A stretch of DNA of 43,724 nucleotides from an uncultured Bacteroidales bacterium (GTDB taxonomy: Bacteria > Bacteroidota > Bacteroidia > Bacteroidales > Paludibacteraceae). The position numbers and the translations under genes are program-made. A model generated the notes under the pieces. It did not search any database and was not told the origin of the DNA. It saw only the letters and a program-made list of their open reading frames with translations. The stretch is from NCBI GenBank assembly GCA_902769535.1, contig CACXPH010000013.1, positions 1 through 43,724 on the forward strand, in the 5' to 3' direction. How positions within the stretch are numbered: the first letter of the stretch is position 1; every line of letters starts with the position of its first letter. Positions 17,801 through 25,245 of this stretch are shown piece after piece.

Positions 17801-20800
17801 CGAACCATCGTTACGCAGATAGGTACGGGTCATCGTGGTGGTCGTCAATGCGTATGTGTAGTTACCTTGGGTGTATCCCACTTCCCATCCCTCAGGCTCA
17901 GGAGCGCGCCCGTACTCCTTGAGCACATAAACAGTCTTACCTTGTGGATTTGTGATCGTATCTGTATTCACTTTCTCTCCTGCCCAGATCACGTCGTGCC
18001 ACTCAAACCATTGCTTGGTGGAAATAGGTGCGCGTTGTTCCGAAGTGTTGTAGGGCGGCAAGAGGATAACGGTTTGGTAATAAATAACGTGGCAAGGATT
18101 GCCGTAGAGTGTATCCGTCAATTCATAAACGATACGCGTGTCTTTGGTCTTGTCTGCCTTTGGACGGTTTATGTAAAAAGGCTTGGTTGCATAATTATAA
18201 CGCGTCTTGGTGCTCTTGCCTTTCTCATTTGCCCAGAAGGTTGGGTGACCACTCCATGTATGCAACACTTGCGAACCGTCTTCGTAGCAATAAACGACCG
18301 TATCGCGATGAATCTCAACGGCATTAACCGTTATCTTATATTTCATATCGTACTCGCAGCCGTCTGAATTGACACACCTGATAACCTGGCTGGTATATTC
18401 CCCAGGTGTATGTTCTTTCGGGTCGAAAGTCCATTTATATGTAGGGTCAATGATATCCGGATCAGACTGTTTGTTCACTACCAAAACGGGATCGTCATTA
18501 CAGAGCTCTATCGGTTTGGTGTGTAATTGATGATCCTTGAGGAAGGTGAGGTGCAAAATGTGACGCTCGCCAACACATCCGTGGAAATCGGTACCGGTCG
18601 GATAGCCTAGTCCATCTCGTTGGTAGTTAAAGGTGAGTTCATTCGTACCTTCTTTTATTCCATCTTTATAGAGTTCATAGGTCTCGCTTCTATGTTTTCT
18701 CCATTGCCCGTTATACCATTGAAAGTCAAGCTCCCAAGTGAATTTATTTTTACAAGTGACAGCGTCATATTCATATACGGATATCGGCCAAACAAACAAA
18801 GTGATTGTCAACGATTTGTCACAACCGGTAGTAGCACGCGGATAGGCAGCGCCGTATTTGTCGTGCCACACATCCATTTTATCATTACAATTCTCCGTGC
18901 GAATAATGTCGGTGCCTTCAAATTTCCAATAACATAGGTCGGCGCTTAATTTTATAAGGGTCCATTGCCAACCGTCGCCGCTCGTGCTGGCGTTTTTCTG
19001 CTTGCTAGCCTGAAGGGTTCCTAAGAAATCAAATGTCTTGAAAAATTCTCCGAGGTTGAGATCCTTGCGGAGGTCTTCAGGGTCTTCCATATCAGACTCA
19101 CATATATATACAGGCTCGTGTTTATCCACTTTACTTTCGCAAAGCAACACGCACAGCGTAACAATCGAGTCGTTCTCACATCCGTTGACGGTAGTGTATT
19201 TGCGTGTGATATTTAGGTTCTCGCCTACTGCCAACTCGATGGGCACCTTTTCTTTGGTGGCAGGATCAGCAAAGTATTTAAACTCATAATTCCCGTTATC
19301 TTTCTTGGTAAGATCTTTGTCGTTCGTACATTTGATAAGCCACGTGGTGTCATTATAACTGCGGTACACGCGAACGATGGTACTAAGCGTATCTTTCGGC
19401 CAATCCTCTTGCTTGAGATCAGAACACAAGATTGGTTCACGGAATAAGATTGCACGTACTTCAAAGTCCTCGAACGGGTGACGTTTATCGGCTTTTTTGT
19501 CTTTTTCCGGCAGCACAAAGAACCTCGTCTCATAAAAAGGATTAGACAAGTTAATGCTTGAATCGCGCTCTTGCGCGGTCGTTTTCTTATATACTGAATC
19601 CGGCATATGAGTGCTTGGATTAAGACGCATGATTTCCCATTTCATCTTCGTCCACTCGTTGTGGAGAATAACAGGGAAACGCAACTTGGTACTGTCGCAA
19701 ATGAAAATCGTGTCGTACTGAGTCGGCTGATTCGGAAGATCCACTTTGTCCAAATACCAACCTCCATTATCCGGATACTTGGCATTGAACTCTCCGCCGC
19801 GTACTTCCTTCGTCTCCTCCGATTTCTTAGACAAGAAGAGCGAGTCCTGTGCCGGAAGGAAGTCATAGCCTATCGGATAGAGACAAGCTTGGCCGTCCTC
19901 CAAACCATATACGTATCCGCCGAATCCCTTCTCTTTGGCCGTGATGATTTGATAGCCTTCTTCTGCTCTTGGAATAGGAATACGGGCTAACTTATAGTCG
20001 GTGGTACCGGGAATAGTTTTGAATAGGCTTGAAGGAATAGGTTTCCCGTTACGTTGAGGCGACGTGGAGGAAATAATGGAACTTTTTGCCCAAACAACCA
20101 ATTCATACTGCATCGGCAATACGTCATCCTCAGTGAGTGGTGTCTCTACTGCAATGGGGTTCTTGTATGTGGAGAAAATAGCGGTGTCCGTCAGGTGTTC
20201 CAGCGGAGTAATCATCGTCATGGATGGGTCTCCTTGGGATTTAGGTTTGTAATTAATAAGTTCGCCGTTATAAACGGAACTGGAGGTGTAGAGATATACT
20301 TGAATAGGCTTGTCTGCTTTTACCGTAAAGGTACTATCTTTAAGTGTATAACCTTCTTGAAGACCATACTTGTGATACGCATCGACTAAACGCGACCATT
20401 TTCCTGCGGCACCCAAAGTCTTTATTTCTGTACCTGTAGAAGAGATTAACTTGACTTCTGTATTGGCATCTCGCGCAACAATATCGAGTTTGTTCAGTCG
20501 CGTCTTGAGACCTGTCATCGGCACAATGAATTCCTTACCCCAGCGGTTAATAGGTAACAATTGGTCGAATGCATGGTCCGCTCCCGCATTAACCGATTCG
20601 GATGTGAAACGCGCGGCTTGGTTTCCGCTCCAGACAGCTACAGGTTTATCTGCACAAATCGTGGTACCGGACAAATCAAGTACGCTCGATGGTCTCTCTT
20701 GTTGGACGGCAACCCGAACAATATAAATCATGTAAGGCTGAGTGAAAGTAATCGGCGGTAGGGAACCGGAATTTCCTTTGCTCGTTGTAACGCCTGCAGG

Positions 20801-21361
20801 TAATTGGATGTTTACCTTCGTGTTTTTCTGCGTGGACATCACCACAAATTCTGTGGCCATGATATCATCGCTGTCACACATTACGATATACTCATGTCCC
20901 AAGGCTTGCATGGGCAATACATGCGAACCATCCAAGGAGAGGGATTTGCTACCGCTCTGGTTGACGGAATAAACAGTCATCTTCTGACCGTTCTTGCTAT
21001 AGATGTGCACACCTAAGTTGATCGGTGTTTCTAGCTGTTCTTTTTCTTTTGTGATGTCCCAGTAGGCATTCTTACCCGGTATCTCTATCACTTCTGTCGT
21101 ACCGGCCGCCACGGTATAGTCTTTGCTATACCCAAAACCGCATTGTACGTGTACTTGGTTTTCTTCACGGGAACTAACCAGAAACTGCAGTCGCAAGTCA
21201 GGGGCATCCATTGCGCTGGAACCGTTCGGCAAGAAAGTGGCTACGAAATCATAACCTTCCGTGCTCGTCACCGGCGTAGCAACCGGCGTTGTCTGTGCCC
21301 GCATCACAAGACTCAAACAAAAAGTAAATACCGTTATAAAGAATAAACGTGTGTGTTCCAT
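14789..21361 (-). CDS. Giant cell-surface protein, IgGFc-binding-like N-terminus, T9SS-type C-terminus
   Basis: 2,190 residues. The signal peptide (about residues 1-23, ending RAQ) follows ATG 21361. The next ~350 residues resemble the IgGFc-binding-protein N-terminal domain (TEFVVMSTQKNTKV, DKPVAVWSGNQAA, DQLLPINRWGKEFIVP). The middle ~1,600 residues are many divergent modules that repeat the pattern ICQGETY, then G-x-Y, then CDS-x-x-x-L-x-L-x-V (for example PCDSTVQLLVQI, CVDSICILDLTV, YCDSVLTLNY). The C-terminus (GGSIHILALNENSSGEYRI, EGLYIVQVW) looks like a type A sorting domain of the type IX secretion system, followed by a short Cys-containing extension (TCPNCDKSSF). Likely an exported adhesin or motility-like filament protein. 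ATG 21379 is rejected because transcription should start near 21381. Confidence 0.82.
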   Translation of the reverse strand: MEHTRLFFITVFTFCLSLVMRAQTTPVATPVTSTEGYDFVATFLPNGSSAMDAPDLRLQFLVSSREENQVHVQCGFGYSKDYTVAAGTTEVIEIPGKNAYWDITKEKEQLETPINLGVHIYSKNGQKMTVYSVNQSGSKSLSLDGSHVLPMQALGHEYIVMCDSDDIMATEFVVMSTQKNTKVNIQLPAGVTTSKGNSGSLPPITFTQPYMIYIVRVAVQQERPSSVLDLSGTTICADKPVAVWSGNQAARFTSESVNAGADHAFDQLLPINRWGKEFIVPMTGLKTRLNKLDIVARDANTEVKLISSTGTEIKTLGAAGKWSRLVDAYHKYGLQEGYTLKDSTFTVKADKPIQVYLYTSSSVYNGELINYKPKSQGDPSMTMITPLEHLTDTAIFSTYKNPIAVETPLTEDDVLPMQYELVVWAKSSIISSTSPQRNGKPIPSSLFKTIPGTTDYKLARIPIPRAEEGYQIITAKEKGFGGYVYGLEDGQACLYPIGYDFLPAQDSLFLSKKSEETKEVRGGEFNAKYPDNGGWYLDKVDLPNQPTQYDTIFICDSTKLRFPVILHNEWTKMKWEIMRLNPSTHMPDSVYKKTTAQERDSSINLSNPFYETRFFVLPEKDKKADKRHPFEDFEVRAILFREPILCSDLKQEDWPKDTLSTIVRVYRSYNDTTWLIKCTNDKDLTKKDNGNYEFKYFADPATKEKVPIELAVGENLNITRKYTTVNGCENDSIVTLCVLLCESKVDKHEPVYICESDMEDPEDLRKDLNLGEFFKTFDFLGTLQASKQKNASTSGDGWQWTLIKLSADLCYWKFEGTDIIRTENCNDKMDVWHDKYGAAYPRATTGCDKSLTITLFVWPISVYEYDAVTCKNKFTWELDFQWYNGQWRKHRSETYELYKDGIKEGTNELTFNYQRDGLGYPTGTDFHGCVGERHILHLTFLKDHQLHTKPIELCNDDPVLVVNKQSDPDIIDPTYKWTFDPKEHTPGEYTSQVIRCVNSDGCEYDMKYKITVNAVEIHRDTVVYCYEDGSQVLHTWSGHPTFWANEKGKSTKTRYNYATKPFYINRPKADKTKDTRIVYELTDTLYGNPCHVIYYQTVILLPPYNTSEQRAPISTKQWFEWHDVIWAGEKVNTDTITNPQGKTVYVLKEYGRAPEPEGWEVGYTQGNYTYALTTTTMTRTYLRNDGSRTLPCDSTVQLLVQIADEQEEHLYTWTCNDGPFEWKAGDTTIYIDMTDYQNPKSLPKSIQREEHRKTKKPYWPVEGIGAHFYLDLTIYPSYLTTVDSAACQEPGKSVVFKGLTFSLNEPGMQEKGNKFETEHQFWTNPETHEEEEVWCDSGEVVRMYVHPIYREDVNRALSTYEYTLYSHDTVRFFTEPVVLFVGKDFFTTHPEVSGIDELKTIAGVDSVLIIDETLVSQFAAAEATKGELHRTQVSSGTALQACDSTTFLDMIVRKATILPPVIFGDNGNRLDGVSTPWKFGGDTSIARPADGTRYNTFPQITSDYFRFYYDEHGNVVGEVDYTDGYDRAKDKDYHCNEDGTRTYLLIDTILNQDGTLDVQVQYVTVYPTFLVTDNKDEVITVCATDSYLWPGHFNDQPFLVSDYTLWDRHAYIRDTMCAKRYHTAAYNYICVDSICILDLTVLGNGEVKRNYSRCFNDPKWAPEWANASSAICYDVNGSLSDTITNEIPHPDPNVQCKDFYVGIIKFQPAYGVAPCTGMNAYYRDTYIDPYNYDTTICQHDDEFHWLLKNGEEHIPSNLYLYEYKTGNPDLTHFTDAQGNPTNKVPGNRIPSDLAIGNYTVRDSLKTVGCYCDSVLTLNYELREALEPVELSVTICQGETYQLGDTVLTTEGTYTRFIKEKEEDQCKTKTTVILSVVKASSFTVEPSPVCFGDADTELTYAISYKYKGKYPTSFSVYYDDGAKDLGFKDIIDQKIERLESEWKVDSVYVLDLPIPMLDSKEEYPEPGVYSATIGFKNGVCAGEELMTYTFEVMINYPGWIMEQRHNDLIVLLNAEHNGGYEWTNFQWYRNGQKMFGYTKPYLYVPEGLVYESEGSASYHVVLTETDENGEVISSAPTCPIIVQYMPTNPDADHGPSSDYIAVTPTCVPRGGSIHILALNENSSGEYRITTAEGQFVSRGEYHGAATPVSIPSVEGLYIVQVWSDNKESKESYRAIKVIVRDTCPNCDKSSF

Positions 21362-21387
21362 GTTCGCGTTATCATTCATTTAGGGCA

Positions 21388-21419
21388 CAAAATTACAACT
21401 TTTTATTTAAATATGCAAA
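21388..21419 (-). promoter_or_regulatory. Promoter of the giant surface protein operon
   Basis: On the minus strand TTTG (plus 21416-21419) and TAATTTTG (plus 21388-21395) lie 20 nt apart, just beyond the comEC stop codon. The predicted transcript starts about 20 nt before ATG 21361. Confidence 0.75.
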
Positions 21420-21420
21420 T

Positions 21421-22698
21421 TTAATCGTATTTTTTAGACAGAAAAGCACAAAATAATAATAATAGTACATAATAAAGCAATACCATGCCCCCGCTCGCGT
21501 GTGCGTGAATGGTACTTCCCGGCAGGCTCTCGATCCAGCCGACACTATGGTTCATCGCCCAAGAAAGTGCCCACGTTACTTTGCCTATGAGCACGCCTAA
21601 CCATGAACCGCCAAAGGCGATGGTCGCTAATCCGCAGGGCACTAACAATGTAGCAAGCGGCAGTACAATCAGGTTTGTCAGCAGGAAATACGAACTGACT
21701 TGTCCGAAATAATAGATAGTGATCGGCAGCGTGCCTAATTGCGCTGCGATGGAAACGAGCATAAGGGCTATCACCCAATTGACAAGGCGACCTGTGAATG
21801 TTTGTCGTAATTCACGATAGTGAAAAACCTTACCCATACCGTTAACCATCACCACGATCGCTGCCGTTGCAGCAAAACTCAGTTGGAAACTGACGCTCCA
21901 TAGATCGCTTGGTTTGACTAACAAGATCAGCACCGCGGCAGCGGCAATCGTGTTGAGAGAGAACGACTGCCGGTAGAACATTCGTCCGATCTCAAACAAA
22001 CTGACCATTAGTACCGCGCGAACGACCGAAGGCGTCATGCCTGTTAACCACGCGTATCCCCACATGACGGCAATAATTACGGCACTAATCGCACGGCGTC
22101 CCCATTTGTTCTCATGCATCGGTCGGATTCGTCCGCCTACGGTCAGCAACCATACTAACAGGCCGTAGATAATTCCCGTGTGCAAACCGCTCACAGCCAG
22201 TACGTGAGCCGCGCCCGAAGCTTGAAAATGCCGCCTTACTTCGGGATCAATGTCGTCTTTGTAACCTAAGGTGAGCGCACCTACGGTAGCCAACTCATCG
22301 CCACTCAGACCTGCGTCGGCCAAGCGTTTGTAAAGTTGGATTTGGAGTGGTTCTTTATGTTTCTTCGCCGGTAAAATAAGATATTTTGATGCAAAGGCCC
22401 GTCCGTACTGCCGCGTCCATTCAATCTGCGTTGTAGCAACGATGGTATCGCCATAAATGGGTAAGGTTTTTGTGCTGTCTCGTAGCAGATAAACGAATAC
22501 TTTTCCGCCATCCAAGCAACGCGTCTCAAATCGCTCGCATTTGGGGGTGGATTTGGGTGCGCCGGTGATGACAAAACCATGTTTTAGAGGTTCTATAGGA
22601 GGCTGAGGCTTCGGATAGAAACGGTCAAAAAGCACTATTGCCACCACCAGCGGCAGTAGCAATAGTATCATTGGGTATGCATTAAGTCTGTTAATCAC
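21421..22698 (-). CDS. comEC: ComEC/Rec2-type DNA uptake channel, short form
   Basis: Inner-membrane channel protein for transport of single-stranded DNA in natural transformation. 425 residues, much shorter than common ComEC proteins (650-800). One N-terminal membrane segment and a compact DUF4131-like soluble part lead into the Competence domain with the hallmark ASGAAHVLAVSGLHTG and a run of membrane helices. There is no C-terminal metallo-beta-lactamase domain, and fewer N-terminal helices than usual. GTG 22698 is preferred because it gives the typical N-terminus (AYPMILLLLPLV); it lies within an 11-nt tandem repeat. ATG 22671 is the alternative. Follows rpe in the same operon. Confidence 0.85.
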   Translation of the reverse strand: MINRLNAYPMILLLLPLVVAIVLFDRFYPKPQPPIEPLKHGFVITGAPKSTPKCERFETRCLDGGKVFVYLLRDSTKTLPIYGDTIVATTQIEWTRQYGRAFASKYLILPAKKHKEPLQIQLYKRLADAGLSGDELATVGALTLGYKDDIDPEVRRHFQASGAAHVLAVSGLHTGIIYGLLVWLLTVGGRIRPMHENKWGRRAISAVIIAVMWGYAWLTGMTPSVVRAVLMVSLFEIGRMFYRQSFSLNTIAAAAVLILLVKPSDLWSVSFQLSFAATAAIVVMVNGMGKVFHYRELRQTFTGRLVNWVIALMLVSIAAQLGTLPITIYYFGQVSSYFLLTNLIVLPLATLLVPCGLATIAFGGSWLGVLIGKVTWALSWAMNHSVGWIESLPGSTIHAHASGGMVLLYYVLLLLFCAFLSKKYD

Positions 22699-22735
22699 CT
22701 ACTAATCACCTACTAATCACCTACTAATCACCTAC
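22692..22735. repeat. 11-nt tandem array between rpe and comEC (4 x TAATCACCTAC)
   Basis: Four perfect copies of TAATCACCTAC, filling the whole gap between the rpe stop codon and the start of comEC. On the coding strand each copy reads GTAGGTGATTA, providing an AGGTG-like ribosome-binding sequence and the GTG start itself. Confidence 0.95.
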
Positions 22736-22742
22736 TAAAAGT

Positions 22743-23390
22743 CTAATGGGCTTTCATGATTTTAATCACCTCTTCTGGATCTTTGGCTCCGAAAACGGCA
22801 GAGCCTGCAACGAGTGCATCGGCTCCTGCTGCGAATAGTTCGGCAGCATTGTCGGTATTTACACCGCCGTCAATCTCAATGAGGGTGTTCAGGCCACGTT
22901 TCTCGATCTCTGCCTTGATAAAACGGATTTTGTCCATCGTTTCCGGAATGAATTTTTGTCCGCCGAAACCGGCAAACACAGACATGAGCAGGATCATATC
23001 GACCTTGTCCAGATAGGGCACGAGGCGCTTGACGTCAATATCGGGATTGATGGTAAGGCAGGTGCGCACACCTTTGGCTTTGATAAGGTCTAAGATCGGA
23101 ATAGGATCGTCCACGGCCTCCAGATGGAAGCCCACCGACCAAGCACCCGCGTCGCAGAAACGCTCCACGTATTTCTCCGGATGAACAATCATCAGATGGA
23201 CGTCCAGCGGTTTTGTGCAGTATTTACGCATCGGCTCCATCAACGGAAAACCGAACGAGATATTCGGCACAAACGTACCGTCCATCACGTCCACGTGCAG
23301 CCAGTCTGCCTCGCTGCGGTTAATCATCTCTAAATCGTCAGCCAAATGACCGAAATCCGCTGACAAAACGCTTGGTGCAATGATTTTCAT
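22743..23390 (-). CDS. rpe: Ribulose-phosphate 3-epimerase
   Basis: Interconverts ribulose-5-phosphate and xylulose-5-phosphate in the pentose phosphate pathway; cytoplasmic TIM barrel. 215 residues, normal length. Signatures: SVLSADFGHLADDL, the metal and catalytic region LHVDVMDGTFVPNISFG, HLMIVHPEKYV, and the second catalytic Asp in IEIDGGVNTDNA, with AGSAVFGAKDP near the end. Its ATG overlaps the stop of the RprY-like regulator gene (ATGA), and comEC follows, an arrangement seen in other Bacteroidota. Nothing unusual in the protein. Confidence 0.97.
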   Translation of the reverse strand: MKIIAPSVLSADFGHLADDLEMINRSEADWLHVDVMDGTFVPNISFGFPLMEPMRKYCTKPLDVHLMIVHPEKYVERFCDAGAWSVGFHLEAVDDPIPILDLIKAKGVRTCLTINPDIDVKRLVPYLDKVDMILLMSVFAGFGGQKFIPETMDKIRFIKAEIEKRGLNTLIEIDGGVNTDNAAELFAAGADALVAGSAVFGAKDPEEVIKIMKAH

Positions 23391-24058
23391 ATCTTGTTAA
23401 CGAGCTTATATCCTTTGTATCGAATGGCGATTATCTCATAGTTGGCCGGTGTGATGAATTGGCGCAGATGGTTGATATAGACGCCTAACGAACGGGCTGT
23501 AAAGGCATTGTCTTCTTTCCAAAGCGAGGACAGAATCTTATGCTTGTCCACGACCTCGCCTTCGTGCCGGCAGAGCATCAGGAGCAGGTCGCTCTCGCGG
23601 GACGACATATGTGCGCCGTCGAAGGTCTGATGGAGCGAATCGAAACTATGCCCGTTCAAGTCAAAGACCTTCTGTTTGTTCTCTTCGAATGCCCGTACAC
23701 GGCGCAGAATAGCCTCCATCCGGCAAATGAGAATATCCATCGTGAAGGGCTTGGTCTGGTAGTCGTCTGCACCCAACTGGAAGGCACGCATCTGGTCTTC
23801 GCGGTCGCTGCGCGTGGTGAGCACGATAAGCGGAATCTGCGGCAAACGATGACGGATGTCTTTGAGTAACTCATAGCCGTTCATGCCGATGCCCTGCAAC
23901 TCCATGAGCACTAAATCCCAGTGTTCTGCAGCAAGCAGATCCAAACCGGCACGACCGGTGTTCGCCACATGGGCTTTGTACCCGCGGCTCGCCAGATAAT
24001 CACTCAGCACGGTCGAAAGGCTGATGTCTCCGTCTATGATCAATATGCGTGATGCCAC
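23387..24058 (-). CDS. RprY-like OmpR-family regulator with degenerate receiver
   Basis: DNA-binding regulator, 223 residues from GTG 24058, resembling RprY of Bacteroides in the linker (AILRRVRAF) and in the winged helix (SSRESDLLLMLCRHEGEVV, ARSLGVYINHLRQF, YKGYKLV). The receiver keeps the fold and the conserved Lys (DYQTKPF), but the phospho-acceptor Asp is replaced by Glu53 (LVLMELQG) and the acidic pair is reduced to Asp9-Gly10-Asp11 (IIDGD). It may therefore work without phosphorylation or be locked in an active-like state. The longer ORF reaching 24139 is rejected because the promoter lies at 24076-24107. No sensor kinase gene is adjacent. Confidence 0.9.
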   Translation of the reverse strand: MASRILIIDGDISLSTVLSDYLASRGYKAHVANTGRAGLDLLAAEHWDLVLMELQGIGMNGYELLKDIRHRLPQIPLIVLTTRSDREDQMRAFQLGADDYQTKPFTMDILICRMEAILRRVRAFEENKQKVFDLNGHSFDSLHQTFDGAHMSSRESDLLLMLCRHEGEVVDKHKILSSLWKEDNAFTARSLGVYINHLRQFITPANYEIIAIRYKGYKLVNKI

Positions 24059-24075
24059 ACTTCCAAAAATCGGCA

Positions 24076-24107
24076 CAAAAATACAAAAAATTTTGCATAT
24101 GTGCAAG
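24076..24107 (-). promoter_or_regulatory. Promoter of the RprY-like regulator operon
   Basis: Minus-strand TATTTTTG (plus 24076-24083) with CTTG (plus 24104-24107) 20 nt upstream. This leaves a leader of only about 10 nt before GTG 24058. Confidence 0.65.
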
Positions 24108-24132
24108 AATTGTGAAAAATTAATCGCATTTA

Positions 24133-24164
24133 TTTGCATAAATAGAAATTTTTCACTATTTTTG
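24133..24164 (+). promoter_or_regulatory. Promoter of the asparaginase gene
   Basis: TTTG at 24133-24136, 20 nt, then TATTTTTG at 24157-24164. It is divergent from the regulator promoter 26 bp away, so the two could share control. Confidence 0.72.
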
Positions 24165-24186
24165 CAGCGGAAAAACTTTTTTGGCC

Positions 24187-25209
24187 ATGAATAAAGTGCT
24201 TTTGATTTCTACGGGTGGCACCATTACTATGGTGCGTGATGAAGCAACGCAGGCCTTGGTGCCGGCGGATATGGAGACCTTCAAGGCCTATCTGCCGGAA
24301 CTCTTTGCGGGTGCTGTGCACGTGGATATTCAGGCTTTCTCTCCGCTGATCGATTCCTCGGATGTCAACCCTGAGTGCTGGGTGCGCATGGCTCGGATGG
24401 TCTATGACCATTATGACGAGTACGACGGCTTTGTCATTCTTCATGGTACGGACACGATGTCTTACTCCGCTTCGGCACTCTCGTTCATGCTTCAAAACCT
24501 CAGCAAACCGGTTGTGTTTACGGGTTCCCAACTACCTGTCGGAGTGCTTCGCTCGGATGCAAAGGAGAACCTGCTGACGGCCATCGAGATTGCGGCTGCG
24601 AAGGACGAAGAAGGCAATGCTATCGTGCCGGAGGTAACCATCTATTTTGAGGACCGCCTGTTCCGTGCCAACCGTACGACCAAGCGCAATGCGGAGCATT
24701 TCTCGGCGTTTAACAGTTATAATTACCCGGCGCTTGCTAAGGCCGGTGTTCACATTACCTACCAGCCGCATTTGGTGCACTATTCCGATCCGAATGCACC
24801 GCTTGTGCTGCATACGGATTTTGATTGTAACGTGGCGGTGCTCAAACTGTTCCCGGGTATTCAGCAGCCCGTCGTGCGCGCGCTCTTACACACACGCGGA
24901 TTAAAAGGAGTGGTGCTTGAGACCTTCGGCGCAGGAAATGCACCAACCGACAAATGGCTCTATCGAGAACTCAAAGCGGCGGTGGACCGTGGCATTATCA
25001 TCGTCAACAAGACGCAATGTAATACCGGCTCGGTTGAAATGGGTCTGTATGCGGTTTCGCTTAACCTCATGAAAGCCGGTGTGCTGTCCGGTTATGACAT
25101 TACGACCGAGGCGCTGCTGACCAAAATGATGCTCTTGCTTGGCGAGAATCCTGAGCACGCGAAAGAGTTGCTCGGAAAGAGCCTATGCGGAGAGATGACG
25201 GTCGATTGA
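24187..25209 (+). CDS. ansA: Type I (cytoplasmic) L-asparaginase
   Basis: Hydrolyses L-asparagine to aspartate and ammonia. 340 residues without signal peptide, typical of the cytoplasmic AnsA type. Both catalytic Thr motifs are present: ISTGGTITM at the N-terminus and ILHGTDTMSYSAS (about residues 84-96). Other family stretches include VVFTGSQLPVGVLRSDAKEN and VVLETFGAGNAP. ATG 24187 is preferred to the TTG two codons earlier. It is followed at 36 bp by pepD in the same direction, the gap being a heptamer array; together the two genes suggest use of amino acids and dipeptides. Confidence 0.95.
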   Translation: MNKVLLISTGGTITMVRDEATQALVPADMETFKAYLPELFAGAVHVDIQAFSPLIDSSDVNPECWVRMARMVYDHYDEYDGFVILHGTDTMSYSASALSFMLQNLSKPVVFTGSQLPVGVLRSDAKENLLTAIEIAAAKDEEGNAIVPEVTIYFEDRLFRANRTTKRNAEHFSAFNSYNYPALAKAGVHITYQPHLVHYSDPNAPLVLHTDFDCNVAVLKLFPGIQQPVVRALLHTRGLKGVVLETFGAGNAPTDKWLYRELKAAVDRGIIIVNKTQCNTGSVEMGLYAVSLNLMKAGVLSGYDITTEALLTKMMLLLGENPEHAKELLGKSLCGEMTVD

Positions 25210-25242
25210 TTTATGATTTATGATTTCAAATTTATGATTTTT
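25208..25242. repeat. Heptamer array between ansA and pepD (about 5 x GATTTAT)
   Basis: Units GATTTAT, GATTTAT, GATTTCA, AATTTAT, GATTTTT start in the ansA stop codon and end just before the pepD start. The segment 25221-25240 recurs base for base at 28319-28338. Confidence 0.88.
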
Positions 25243-25245
25243 GAT

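Noticed and set aside
22692-22735. CRISPR array (regular short repeats)
   Set aside because: Units are 11 nt, directly adjacent and without spacers; it is a simple tandem array.
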